NCBI GenBank assembly: GCA_031213475.1
Contig: JARUPZ010000014.1
Coordinates: 5,363,775-5,427,774, forward strand
Reading direction: 5' to 3'
DNA: 64,000 nucleotides
From: Nereocystis luetkeana
Taxonomy: Eukaryota > Sar > Phaeophyceae > Laminariales > Laminariaceae
A model generated the notes under the pieces. That model worked only from the letters and a program-made list of their open reading frames with translations. It had not been told where the DNA came from and ran no database searches. This document shows positions 25,501 through 39,231 of this stretch, piece after piece. Numbering within the stretch: position 1 is the stretch's first letter; every line of letters begins with the position of its first letter. A program made the position numbers and the translations under genes.

Positions 25501-28500
25501 TGGCCGTAGTCGTATGACCATCGACCCTCGCATCCCTACAATGCCGGGACGGAGCATGTCGGGTTTTCACCGACCAGGGGGGGGGGGGGGCATATTAGCA
25601 GTATTCAGAACGATATATGGTATGGGAACATCTGGGGGTCTGAATGCCATACATATTAGACGCCTGTGATGGAATCGTGCCCGTCGTTCTTAGTAATGGT
25701 CGTTCATATACATGGGATGGGTACCAAAGGCTTTAGCAGAGAGGTTTCCATTATACACAAGCGGCATAAACGCGGCAAAACCCGGCAAGGGAGCATACAT
25801 AGGTGGGGGGGGGGGGGGGTAATATCGGAGACAAAAAATCGTCCGATGTACGACAAGCAAAAGCCCTCCATCAACGACACATGTTTTTGCGCAAACAGCC
25901 GGCACCCGTGCATGGCATCATACTTGCAGCAGCAACGCTAACAGTGTGGGTAGCGGTAGCGGTGGTAAAATATTTCGTAGCGGTATGCCAGCAGCAGCGG
26001 CAGCGCAAGCGAAACACCAAGCACCCGCCAAAAACAGCAACGACAGCACCAACATCACCGCCACCGCCACAGGCAACACCTCACGACACGAAAATGAAAC
26101 CACGAAGCAAAAAAAAATGTATTCGACGGCCCCTCCTCGAAGGCTGTATAGACCTTGACCCAGCGCCGACAAAATTATTATACATACACTTAGACTGTCA
26201 AAAATCTAAACCGTAAGCCCCTAAACTTTAACCCGGACCCCTTCGGCTATTTCTCGGACCGAACCATTCTTTGAAGAGTTACAGTAGCGCAGACCGAGAA
26301 ATTTCTCGGAATGAAGGTTTATGGCAAGAGTTTGTGGACTAAGAATTCTCTGAGAATTTTCTTGGAGAATTTTCTCTCAAGTGGAGATTTTTTTTCAAAG
26401 ACTTTGTGCGAGGTATCACTATCAACCATTATGATTCGAAGCCGGGCCCGCGTCGGAAACACCGCTCTCCTTCTCTCTCACGGCACTCACTTGGTGTCCA
26501 TGTCGTAGTCGAAGACAGCCCGAGGAGACACCATCGACTGGTACCCGAAGCGCAGAGTTCCAGACTCGAACACCATGTTGCACGTGGAATAGCAAGCGTA
26601 TGCATCCTCAGGGTGTTCTAGCCTGTAGGTCTTACCAGTGCGCATGTCACGGATCCACAGCTGAGACAAGCCGTTCTCCCTGTTTTATGTAATTGCGTAT
26701 TGAGCCACGAGTAGGGGGGGAAGAGGGGGGGGGGGTTGGGGGGAGGTGGGGGTCGGGGTGGGGTGTGCTCCATAGGAGAGATGTACTCGATCTCAGGTGG
26801 TGGGGGGGGGGGAGCATCATCCTGCAAACAAATATAAACAGCACACCCACCGTACACTTTCAAGGTATAACTATTAGAGAGAGACCTTTTTGAGAGAAAA
26901 GTTGTACCCTGGTACGTAACTACCAGGCACAAGTTTTTGAGGATACAACTGCTGGAATAGACACAGATAAAATTTAAACCCTAAACTCCCTGGTACAATC
27001 TAACATGCATACATACGTACTGCAAAAAAACTGCTCTGCGAGAAACATCAAGCACAACGACTGAATTTCTACAAGGAACGTGTGTTCGCTTCTACTGCAA
27101 AAAGTGTCCTGCTCTTACGCAATTCCAGGTATTTTGTTCCCCTGAACGCGATTGGTGCAGCCCTAAACAAATCACGCAGTTGGACACATCGGACACATAG
27201 TCGATGTCCACTTGATCATCTATAAAGCTCTAGACGTCCAAGGGGGGGGGTAGATTCCTGATCTGTATGATCTGTAAGATCTAGCTCATGTTGCCGGGCG
27301 GGAGTAGTATGACCTGCATGATCTATTAATAGTACAAATGTTCCCCGGATTGAATCTGTACTACACAGATAGATGCTGCACAGGACATCACAACGGCGGG
27401 TTGGGACCTAGATGATATATCTGATCTGTGTTAAAGGTTATATCCCTTTGGGGACCCAGGTGCAGCGTCCACCAAAAATGAGGAGGCCCGCGGTATCACC
27501 CGTTTTGCTTTGTTCTCCCGATACCTTCCGCCGAAGGCACCACATCGGCGCCCTCCCAGCACAAAAGCCAAGCATAAATGTAACGCCTATCGAATCACCC
27601 AGCCAAAAGACGCAACAAAAGCGACACCACAAGAACAACGAACCCTCCTCCGCCAAAACTGACGAGTCACGACTACGCATGGCCCCCCTCCCCCCCCCCC
27701 CCGCCCCCTCCCTCCACCCACAAAAAACATCCATCTATCCATCTATTCACCCGCTTTCTCGTTTACCTTCCGCCAAGTACACTATGGTGCTGGAAGGACA
27801 AGACTCCCTTCAAAGGACCCCTTCCCCTCCCCCCTATATCTTTTAGACAAGTTGGGTTGGCGTTGGTAGGCAACTACACTGTGAAAAATACCACTCACTT
27901 CTTGAGCTACTGTAGATAACCACAGGGTACCGTTTTTTTTTCTGGGCGATCGGTCACTGTCGGCGATCGAGTCAGATCCTTCGAGCGGGGTGGAGAACCT
28001 TTACTCCGCACAACGGGAAGGGTCGTATCACGTATGTCGCGTCTACGGCGAGGCACGCACGAGGCGGCTACGTAGTACAGTATCTCTCCATTGCTGTCTC
28101 AGGAAGTGGAGGCGTTCTACAATAGAGGTTCACCCTAAATTTTCCGAGGCTCCTTACTTAAAGAGCTCCAAATCTCTGCCCGAAAACTGACTTCAGCAAA
28201 AATCTAGTTGCATCCCGATGAAAAATCCCAACGTTCAAGTATACAAAAAGTCATTTTTCGAAACAAGATTGATGTTCTGACGCTTTTGGGCGAAGGAACC
28301 CCGTCATTCAGGAAACAGTTTAGCCCGAAAGTGCTACCTCTATCGTAGAACGCGTCAGTGGCCTCACCGGAAAATAAATCAACCCATTGAAGCTGCGCTC
28401 TATAAATGCGAGTCCGCCCTACAAGCGGTTCATCGTAGGATGCTGCTCACTCGTCACGCGACTCGCCGAACACCTCACGGCGCTTCGCGCTTGCCGCGAG

Positions 28501-31500
28501 CAATGCCCACCTGGTCGGTAACAAAACCCCCGACCTGCTCCGTGCCGGCATCGAAAATACAGGGGTGCTAGGGTCTATGGACTTACGACTACGGCCATAA
28601 ATAACACTACAGCAGTACCCCCCCCCCTCCCCTACACCGGAAATTGAATCAACTCATAGAAGCTGTCATTCACATGCAAGTCCGCCTCACAAGCGGTTCT
28701 CAGTAGGATGCCGCTCACCCTTCATGCGACTTGCCAGACACCTCACGCGCTTCGCGATTGGTGCAAGCAAGGTCTGCCTGGTCGTTGAAAACCCGACATG
28801 CTCCGTCTCAGCATTGTAGGGATGCGAGGGTCTATGGTCATACGACTACGGCCATGCATGAGATCGAGTACATACCTCCTATCGAGTACACCCCCCCTCC
28901 TCATCCCTTCCTCTTCCGCCATACCCCACACAAACAAAACCCTTTCTACTCACTCACCCACCCACCCACCCCCCACCCATGAACTACACACTAATGTCCC
29001 CCCCTCACCTTCCACTAAGCACGATGTGGTTCTCGAAGCACAAGACCCCCTTCAAGCACACCGCGGGGTTGTACGGCATCACGTCCGTCCAGTTTTCTGA
29101 GCCCGGCGCGCTATCGAAAACCAAAGCCCATGTCCACAGAAAAACACGCCAGGCCAACGGGGGGGGGGGAGGGGGGATGGGGGGGGACGGTAAGGGCGGG
29201 GGAGTAGGGAGGGGGGGGCATTACTCATCTGTCATGCATGCCCGTAGTCCGTGGGGGGTTGGGGGTGATAGTAGGCTAGGGTAGGGTAGCGGTTTGTGTA
29301 TGGATATTGGAGGGGATGAGAGGAGGGGGTGGGGGGCAGGGGGTTGGGGTAGCAGGTATTGGAGTGGTGGAGAGGTGGGGGTCGGGATGAGGAGGGAGGT
29401 AGGAGGGATGAGGAGGAGGGAGGGGGAAAGGGGGTACTAATTTGTTGCTTACCTTAGAGATTCGACCACTGACCACGCATCCCTTTCGAGACGGAGCACC
29501 GTTCCTACTCCTGATAGAGACACCTCCAACAGCTGGGCACTCACCACGTTGTTTTTCCATGTATTGACATAGAAACGTTTCGTAAATATTTACCCCCTTC
29601 CTGTTTCGCCGCGTGTGACCACCATCTACCTCCTAGGGTAGGGGGGTGGCGTATAAGCGTGGGAGTTAAGGTGAGAGTAGAGTGGAGGTGGAGGTGCGAG
29701 GGGGCGCGGCGCAGCGAGCGAGCTGGCTGGCGGGCCATCCAACGCAGGCAGGCCAACAGGGGGCTGAGCAAACCAGTAGTCCGACCTCTCACCACCGACT
29801 CCTTCTTTTACAGTATGATAACGCCCAACGCCGTCCGCACCTGTCAGGTTCGTTTCGGTATATTCGAATTGACCACCCGAAACGGTCGTCACATTCTGGA
29901 CAGAGTCGTCGTGTCAACCATTTTAGAACTGCACTCCCCTAAAAGGGTCGACGAGTTACATTGGTTGACACACTTCGAGTATCTACTGGAAAATCTTCCA
30001 TTATTCGTTCCGAGAAAATTCCCCAGGCAGGGTATCATTCGTTCCAAGAAAATTCCCCAGGCAGGAGGGGGGCGGGGGGTTAGCCGCTCAACGGTTAGTA
30101 CACCAACGGCTATGTGTAGCAACGGCTGTACCAACAGCTATACCAACGGCTATCCGTATCGTTACACGCAGGGCGTTTGAAGTCAAGTATGCCTCGAACC
30201 GTTTTTTTATTGAAAAGCTTAGGGCCGGTCTTATCGAGGGCAAAATAAACGAAAAAAACAACGAAATGAAAAAACGAAAAACAGAACTAAAGAGTACGTG
30301 ATTTTTATTGGTCAAATTGTAAAAATTAGAAGTAGAGATCCCGATACCTCCGTTTTCACATTTCGTTTTTTTTAAGTCCCAGAGGACTTAAAAAAAAACG
30401 AAATGGGTGCCAAATAAACGAAATATGGGATACCCAGGGTCGAAGAGGACCATAGGAGGAGCTCGACGCGTTGGGATGAAGTTCCGATAAAGTTTCTACG
30501 ACCGGTTGGCAAGCGCACGATGGCCGAGGTAGTGCATGTGGCTGGCACGCGGCTTGTCTGCTGGCGGCGCGAGCACATATGGGTAGGGAATCACCATGGG
30601 GTGCCCTCGTAAGAAACCGGGGGGTCAGGAAGTGGCTGTGGCGGTATATTTTTGGACATGAGTCCCACACAACATTCAAACGTCTGCCATCGAACTGCGA
30701 TGGCCGATACACAAGTTCTAGAGCACTCCGTGGGGAGCGGGTTGGACCACGAGAACCGCCTGCTGTGGAGGGTGCCTTACGTGTGCGAGTTGTGTCTATC
30801 CACCGTCGCTGTCGAGCGCTATCCCCGGGAACCACGTGCTGTGGCGGTTGAGTCATTCCGAAAAATTGCACCGCGTAAAAATTCGACTCGGCTTCTTATT
30901 TTTGTTTCGTTTTTTTTGCCCTCGTTAGGACTCAACCTGCTGTTTTTTGCGAAAAACGAAAGTCTGTTCGTTTTATTTCGTTTTTTTTTTCGTTTATTTT
31001 GCCCTCGATAAGACCGGCCCTTAGGGCCAACAATCTATGCAGCCGTCTCGAGTTTTTACCGGCTGTTCACGGGTCACATCAAACCTCGCGGGTCGGGTAG
31101 GGTCGGCGCCGGGGCCGGGATCGGGTCGGGTCAGGGTGACCTGGCCCGATTTTGAAAACCTGACCCGAACCGACCCGACCCGACCCGTGATATATTGAAG
31201 AAGACCTTCCGACCCGACCCGCGGGTTGCGGGTAGTGAGCTGTGAGAAGCTCCGATTATTTCTTGTCCTTCTAGCACAGCATCCCACATTTTTGGGAGCA
31301 CAAAACTCCTCGACAGATCATGTACAGATAATGTACAGATCATCTATTCCCACAGTTCATGATCTAGATCTTATAAAAGGAGATGAATAGGTCGTCTAAT
31401 ATCGATCTTGTATGTATGATCTAGCTCATGTTGTCGGGTGGGAGCCGGATCATCAGCACGATCTATCTAGGGCATGTTTTTCTAGGTTGAGCATGTACAA

Positions 31501-34500
31501 ATCATATGCGGATAGATCCCGTACAATCTCTCGCAACGGCAGTTGAGGAACTACAGTAGATCATGTAGATGGTCTATCTGTAGATAGATAGATCATGATC
31601 TGTCCGTCCGAGGTGTCAAAGAGAGTGATTGAAAAAAAAGGGCTCATTCTTCTTCGTGCCTGATGGGTGCGCTGACCAGCTTGGAGTTCTTGCACCCGTC
31701 CACATTGGTGACGATGAAGAAGTCGCTTCCCCAGTGCTGAATTGACGGGAAAACAAAATTGGCGGTAAGACAAAAAAACACAACGAGCGACAACAACAAC
31801 AACAACGAAAAGAAGAAGGAAAATAACGAAGGAGGAAACGAATAATAAAAAAAAGGGTACCCATGGAGTCAGAAAAACGTATGGTGTATGGGAGTAAAGG
31901 GAGGTGTACGGGGTAGACGGAGGGGGAGATGGGGGGGGGCGAGACAGAATGAATAGATCTCTCACAGGGATAAGCCGCATGCCATGTGGGACAAGGGGCA
32001 AGGGAGAGGCCGTGAGGTTTATATAGAGAAGCTCTTCATGAGAGGCACCTAAAAACATTAGAAACGTTTATATATAAATATCATATTCACACGATCTTAA
32101 GAATATGGGACATAATAGTGGCGGTAGCAGACGACCCACCTCGACTCCATACCGCACGTCTTCCTGCCTTGGGGTCAACACCTTGAGCGACACCTGCCGG
32201 TGCGCCTCCTTGCCTGCAATTCCCTGAAGGGCACAGTGAACGAACGGGGAGGGGGGGGGGGGGGGGGGGGAGTACTCTCGAAATCATGCATGGCCGTTGT
32301 CTGAATACCATAGACCCTCGCATCCCGACACTGCCGGGACGGAGCACGTCGGGTTTTCGTCGACCAGGCAGGCATTGCTAGCACCAAGCGCTAGACGCCG
32401 TGGGGTATTATTCGGCGAGTCGCATGAAGGGTGAGCTGCTCCATCCTACAAAAACCGCTTGTGAGGGTGGGGGGGGGGTGCACTAGTGTCATGCATGGCG
32501 GTCGTCGTTGTTGGCGGATTTCATGTTTCTGTAGTTTACCACCGGCCTACAGCAGAGAGCTCCACCCCCGGGAAAAAATAGAGCGCCGAGTGGTTTGTGC
32601 AGCAGATTGTCCGAGATTGTGCACTATTTCGGGGGACCATAATTAATAGGACCTACGGTATACAAAAAAAACTATATATATCCCTACTTTTACTAACAGT
32701 ATTTGGTCCTATTTACTAGGGCCCGCCGTAATAGGCTAAGGCTTGAAAGAAGTCGTGCAGTAGGTTTGCCGTACGTTGTACAGCAGTATCGGGTATATAG
32801 GTATCGCGGTACTTCGTGCAGGTATAGTTTGTGCAGCTACGTTGTTCAGTAGTAGGCTATGCATAAAGCTGTGCCGTAGGTTGTGCGAGGTTGCACAGTA
32901 GGTTGTACACAAGCAGTAGGTTCTACTGTACGTTGCAGAGTAGGTTTTACACAAGCAGAAGATTCTACTGTACGTCGCAGAGTAGGTTGTACACAAGCAG
33001 TAGGTTCTACTGTACGTTGCACAGTAGGTTTTACACAAGCAGGAGGTTCTACTGTACGTTGTACAGTAGGTTGTACACAGGCAGGAGGTTCCACTGTCGG
33101 CTGTACAGTAGGTGCCATATATAAGCAGGTGGTGTTCACCTGCAGGTCGATGAAACGGATCTCCGACGTGGTCTTGCTGCCGACCTTCAGCGTCATGAAC
33201 CTGGACAACGACACAACAACGACAAAAAACAAAAACGTACGCGCAAAATAAAACACGACAATTGTGCAGCGACACCCACCACCACCGTCACCCCCACCAT
33301 CAACCGCAACAAACGACAACAGCCAAGACCAACGGAAACCTCGACGACGACAACAGCGATCGCAACAACAACACGACCGACACCAACACTCTTCAGCAAG
33401 CGCTACCGGCAACAGCAACACCAAGCTCCATCGATAACAACACCGCCAACGCATTATGCAACGCTTCAAAGCAGGATCGATCATACTAATAGGACATCCG
33501 AAGCACCAATGACGTGAATAATCGATACGAGACGCACGCTACGTCCAGGGTAGAGGGGGTGGTGCACCTACAATTTTCCCGAGCGTCCTAGCTTGAGCTC
33601 TAATAAAACATCACCCGAAAACTGGCTTTTTCAATTAAAAAAACGCACACTTAACTTGAAACCCGACGAGCAAGCAATCAATCCCACGTTCGAGGTCTGT
33701 GTAACGAAACGCAATTTTGTAAAAACAAACGATAAGGCACGCCTCATTGGTTAGTTATTGCCCTGAAAGGCACACATATTATACCTCTTGTACGGTAGTT
33801 TCTGCCTTATAGGGCATGCTTTATTGGGTAGTTCCTGCCTTACAAGGCACGCCTCTTACCATTACTATTACGGGGGACCATAGTAAGTAGGGCCTACGGC
33901 AAACACAAAAACCTATATATTCAACACCTATTTTTACTGACAATACTTGGTCCTTACTTAATTGTTGTGTGGTTCCTGTAAGGCATGCCTGCTACAAGGC
34001 ATGCCTTTTTGGGTGGTTCTTGCCGAGTAAGGCACGTGCCTTATAAGGCATGCCTCCTTATTGGGTGTTTTCCTCTGTTGAGGGAGCCCCACAAGTTTTC
34101 AAACGTTTCGGCCGAAAAGTGCTGTACCGCTGTCGTAGAACAAGTCACCAAAACAAAAGCTACCAGGCCATGGTGCCAAGCCAGACCTGTCGCTGTCCGA
34201 TTTTCCGATGCCCATCCAAAAGAGCTGATCATCCTCGGTATACAGAAGCAAGTCCTGCCAAAACATTAAAAGCACGAAATGAAACACAATGAACAGTTTG
34301 CAAAAAGCAGAGGGGGGAGGGGGGGGGCAGCCATCGATCGTCCGCATAGGGGTCAAACACAAAACAGCTATGGACACACGCGAAACCATTTGAAACATAC
34401 GAAATAATGGGCACACGCAAATCATGTACCAGGTATACGCGAAACAAATAATGAAAACGCACAATCCTGGACATAACATACGTACACACACCATGGACAC

Positions 34501-37500
34501 ACACAAGTCACGGACATATCTACTACCCACACAAATCATCCACACGTACACACAAACCATGGACATATAACACACAAACCACGGACATGCACCCACAAAA
34601 CATGGACACACACCTGTCGCAGACGTGCACAAACGAATCATGGACACATACAGCAGACGCACACATGGAAAAACTCAAATCATGGACACACCCCACAAAA
34701 CATGGATACTCCAACACAACATATCGGCATGCACATACAAATCATGGACACATACGCATGACGGTCATACACACACCAATCATGGACAAACATCGACAAA
34801 TCATGGGCATACATGCCCACAAATGATGGGCACACATGGATGGCGGGCACGTACACATACAAACCAAATCATGGACACACATGGGCGCGTACACACAAAG
34901 CATGAACACGATGCACACGCAAATCACTGAACACTACAAAAACAAAGGAGACACAAAAGCAACGCGAAAATGGCCCTCTGCTGTAATGCCAAACAAGAAC
35001 AACTCCGTGCACTATATCGCGCCAACAGAAACAGTTGCAGCAGCAGCAGCGGTGGCACCTCTGCTTGCGGAGTGCCCAGGGTGTGCATCCACAGTTTGTG
35101 CGGCCGGTGCTCCTCATCCTGCGCGGCGTTTCGTTCGTCGTAATTGTGGGAGGTGGCAAAACAGGGGGGGGGGAGGGGGAGGGGGAAGAGAAAACAAATC
35201 ACACGCCCAAACGAATGAATAATTGGACGAAAAGGAGTGACGGGAAAAAATCGTGGAGCAACTTATCACAGGAAAAAATATGATTCATGGAATGATGTCA
35301 CGAAACGAAATCGTGAAACAAACGAATGCGGGAACTACAGCAACTCATATAACAAAATTGTGGAACGCAAATCATGGAACTACCCCACGGGATGAAACAA
35401 TGGGACGAAGAATACAAAGCGACTACCAGTTGTTATTTAGGCTCAAAAAATTGTAGGGTTGACGCGTTAAGCGTCAACAGAAGCCGGGTGTGGGGGTTCT
35501 TTTCCAACAAGGCGCCGTGTCGCGTGACCGAAGCAGCAACAGCAGAAATAAATGTGAGCAACAGCAGCACAGCAGCTGGCACAGCAGCTGAATTAATACA
35601 ACAGAACGAACCTAACACCACTGCCACCAATACCGACAACACCGCCTCCGCCACCACCGCCACCATCACCACCACCACCGCAAAGACGAACCGAGAGGCC
35701 AGTATCGACTCTCAACCCAAAGCATGCCTGCGTGGTGTAGAAAACCGTGGAGGCGTCGGCCCCCCAGCAGACATCCCCCGACGTCTTGACGATCACGTCC
35801 TCTAGGTCCTTGCCCGTCGCAATGTCCCGGAATTTGACGTCGTATGTCTTTTGAGGAAACAAAACAACCAAGACGAACGAAGAACAAAACAAAAAAAGAC
35901 CAAGATTTTTTTGCGGTGAGTGGATGGAAATCATGCAAGAACGAACACAGACAACAGACAAGTTTTTGCACTGGGTGGACAATTTTTATCAAAGAGCAAA
36001 CACAAACAAGAACGACAACAAAAAAAATACCTTTTTTTTTCGCTGGTTGGACTCATTCCATCAAGAACAAACACAGACACGGAACAGACTAGAGAGACGG
36101 ACGCGGAGAGATAGCAAGATCACGAAGAAATGGCAAAGAAGCTCACCCGAGAACTAGCAAAAAAAGGGCACAAAACGAGCTTAACAAGCCACACATGAAG
36201 CAACCAGCAACACTTGAACACACCAATCAACACACCACACAGAAACGGCTGGAACACACCGACAGAAGTCGAACGGTACTTCGTAATCGAACAAACCAAT
36301 GAAAAGCGATCATAAAGAATACCTACCTATAACAACAGCCGGTATATACGGGGGGGGGAGGGGGGTAGGCTGGGAGGGTGTACCCATATCATGCATGGCC
36401 GCAGTCGTATGACCATAGATCTTCGCATCCCTACAACGTCGGGACGGAACACGTCGGGTTTTCACCGACCAGGCAGGCATTGCTTGCACCAAGTGGGAAG
36501 CGCCGCGAGGTATTGGGCGAATCGCATGAAGGGTATATAGCGTGACCTGCAGGGGGGGGGGGGGGGTATTCATGTCATGCATGGCCATAGTCGGGACGGG
36601 GGGGGGCAACCCCTTCCCTCCGGCCTTTGTACCACCCACCTCGTATCCAGTCATGTCTGCCGCATAGGCTGCCAGCTCGTGTCCTCCCGGAGACGGGCTC
36701 ACATCCGCGATATCGCAGTAGGACGCCCCCTCGGCCTGGACGTTCTCGTCCAGAACCACCTGATCAAGAGGGTGGGGTGGGACGAGGAGGCAGACAACGA
36801 GCAGCAAGAGGGAGGGGGACATTGGTTCATTTATTTCCCTGCAATCTACTACTGTAGCCCGCCGTCGTTAACCCTTTTGGGACTGCAGTCCCGTTTTGGG
36901 GACAAACCAGTCAAATTACAACCAGTGTCCCCCCGAAACGGGACTGCAGTCCTAAAAGGGTTAAGAGCAGGGTAAGAACTAAGAAGCGCCCCGCTGGAAA
37001 AACACACACACGCACAAACTGATACGTGCATCGCAGTATCAGTACGTGGGGAAACGGTCACTAGGGTTTGCTTATTAGGGTATGGTATGTACTTTTCACG
37101 GGTATTGTATTGGGTCAACTACTAGTAAAGCTACCCGACTTTTCCATAGGGGTATGGTATCTTGATTACAGTAAAGTGTGTACTACTACGACGGGTAGAT
37201 ATTTGGGAGACGAAAAAATGGGTAATATACACCCGTTGGTAGGTTGTACCCCGTCTTACTCAGGTACATACCCGGGTAAACCCTGGCAGAAACTCGGGTA
37301 TCCGCGGGTATACTATACATGTGGCACTATACTTAAGCTACCCGGGTATGGTGCCTCGATCCCAAATGACGTAGCCTTAAGAAGGGTACCAGGTACCTGG
37401 TAGGTATTATAGGTGGGCGGCAACCATTATTTACCCGGTACGTTAAACCCGGCGGATAGGTTACCCCAGGTGCCCCAAAGTACATACCCTACCGAATACA

Positions 37501-39197
37501 GCAAGGGCATGTTCGGTAGGGTACGCACCAAACAATAAAGGGGGTACCTGCTCGGTATATGGTAAATACCGAACCTTACCGGAGTATTCGGTACGGCCGC
37601 GACAACCTACCGAGCTTTACCGCAGAGGGTTCGGTGGGTATTGCAGCCGTACCAAAACACTCCGGTAAGGCTGGGCACGAACTCGATAGCGGGACCCGAC
37701 ACTCCGTTAAGGTTCGGCAAGACCTCAATATCGGTACCCGACACTTAGGTAACTCCGGCACGCCCACCAAAAAATACCCCGGGTATCGGTAAAACCTACC
37801 GGACATACCCGTAGGAAATATCTTTGAAACGGGACTACGAGCTGCCTACCTGCTCCTGACCCCCGAGCTCCTTCACTCGGCAGTGAATCTTGTAGGGCTT
37901 TCCCTTGACGCTGCGCGAGTAGTACAAGTAAGGCCCGTGTCGGTACGGAACCTCTGTGTCCGTTTCCTTCATGTGTCCAAGAAATTCCTGCGGGGGTTTA
38001 GGAACATTGCGGAAGGGTTTCCAGGGAGGAGAGGGGGGGGGGGGGGGTGTACTCGATTGGAGATATGTACTCGATCTCATGCATGGCCGTAGTCGTATGA
38101 CCATAGACCCTCGCATCCCTACAATGCCGGGACGGAGCATGTCGGGTTTTCACCGACCAGGCAGACATTGCTTGCACCAAGCGCGAAGCGCCGTGAGGTG
38201 TCTGGCGAGTCGCATGAAGGGTGAGCTACATCCGACTAAGAACCGCTTTTGAGGCGGACTTGCATATGGACGACAGCTTCAATGAGTTGATTTAATTTCC
38301 GGTGTAGGTTGTTCCAGAGACGGCAATGGGAGTACTACGTAACTGCCTCTTGGGTGCCTTACCTTGAACACTACGTGATACGACAATTCCCAATTGTGCG
38401 GAGTAAAGGTTATTTACCTCGCACAAATGATTTAACTCGACAACCAGCTGTGGGCGACCGCCACAAAAACAAAAAAACAAAAAAAACGGGGGGGGGGGGC
38501 GTTGAATGGGTTTGAGCAGCAGAGACCGAGACAACAAGGACGATAGCAACCGCAACAACCGCAACCACAACAACAGCAGCAGCACCAGCAGGAGCATCAG
38601 CGGCAATTCACAACAGCAAAAACACAATCCCCACGATGAAAAAACAGCAACAGGAGCAGCATCATCACCACCCAACAGCAACAACACCACCACCACCACC
38701 AACAAGAAGCAGCTACGAATGTGAACGGCAATCAAACCTTGTACAGGTCCTCCCGCAGGTCCTTCAGGTGTTCCATATTCTTCTGGGTATACTCGTTTTC
38801 CTTGTGGATGTGCCCGAGCACCTCCTGCGTTAACCGTCCAAAAACGAAAAAAAAAACATGGAAAAAAATAACAAAAAACGAGAAAAACAGAGAAGCAAGT
38901 GTTAATTAACACTATTAAAAGCGAAAACGTGTGAAAAACTAAAGAAACAATACAAGAGGGCTTCATACATTATTGGGGACAAAGCTGTCCTCATATTTCC
39001 GCCCAGACAGCAGTGGGGCATGATATCGAGTGCATGCATGATATCATAGGAAACGATACGTTCTTTTTTGCTCCATTGTGTGTTCTGATTACTATGCATC
39101 CCCCCCTCCGTAAAGCATACCAGGTAATAGGCACTGCTCATGCGCTGGGGGCTATGTGCACGTTAACTGGCGTCGACCGTGTGAGCTGGTGGAATTC

Positions 39198-39231
<34 letters not shown>

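Larger units (their letters stand above)
33560..34146. mobile_element. R11 copy B, interrupted
   Basis: Left part 33560-33722 and right part 34071-34146 match copy A (CCCGAAAACTG, CGAAAAGTGCTG, CGTAGAAC). Between them lies AAGGCACGCC-rich sequence containing M2 copy g. Intron 8. Confidence 0.55.

Noticed and set aside
30356-30871. 171-codon minus-strand frame
   Set aside because: Lies wholly within the Harbinger-like element and shows no transposase motif.
31561-32058. 165-codon minus-strand frame
   Set aside because: It includes part of peptidase exon 11 in another frame plus pyrimidine-rich intron sequence.
32140-32212. Alternative exon 10 acceptor at the second AG
   Set aside because: It breaks phase with exon 9 and gives a stop in the conserved frame.
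32885-33112. CRISPR-like regular repeats
   Set aside because: The 42-bp units are directly tandem with no spacers, in eukaryotic intronic DNA.
34099-34930. Overlapping Cys/His-rich frames on both strands
   Set aside because: By-products of the CATGGACACA minisatellite.
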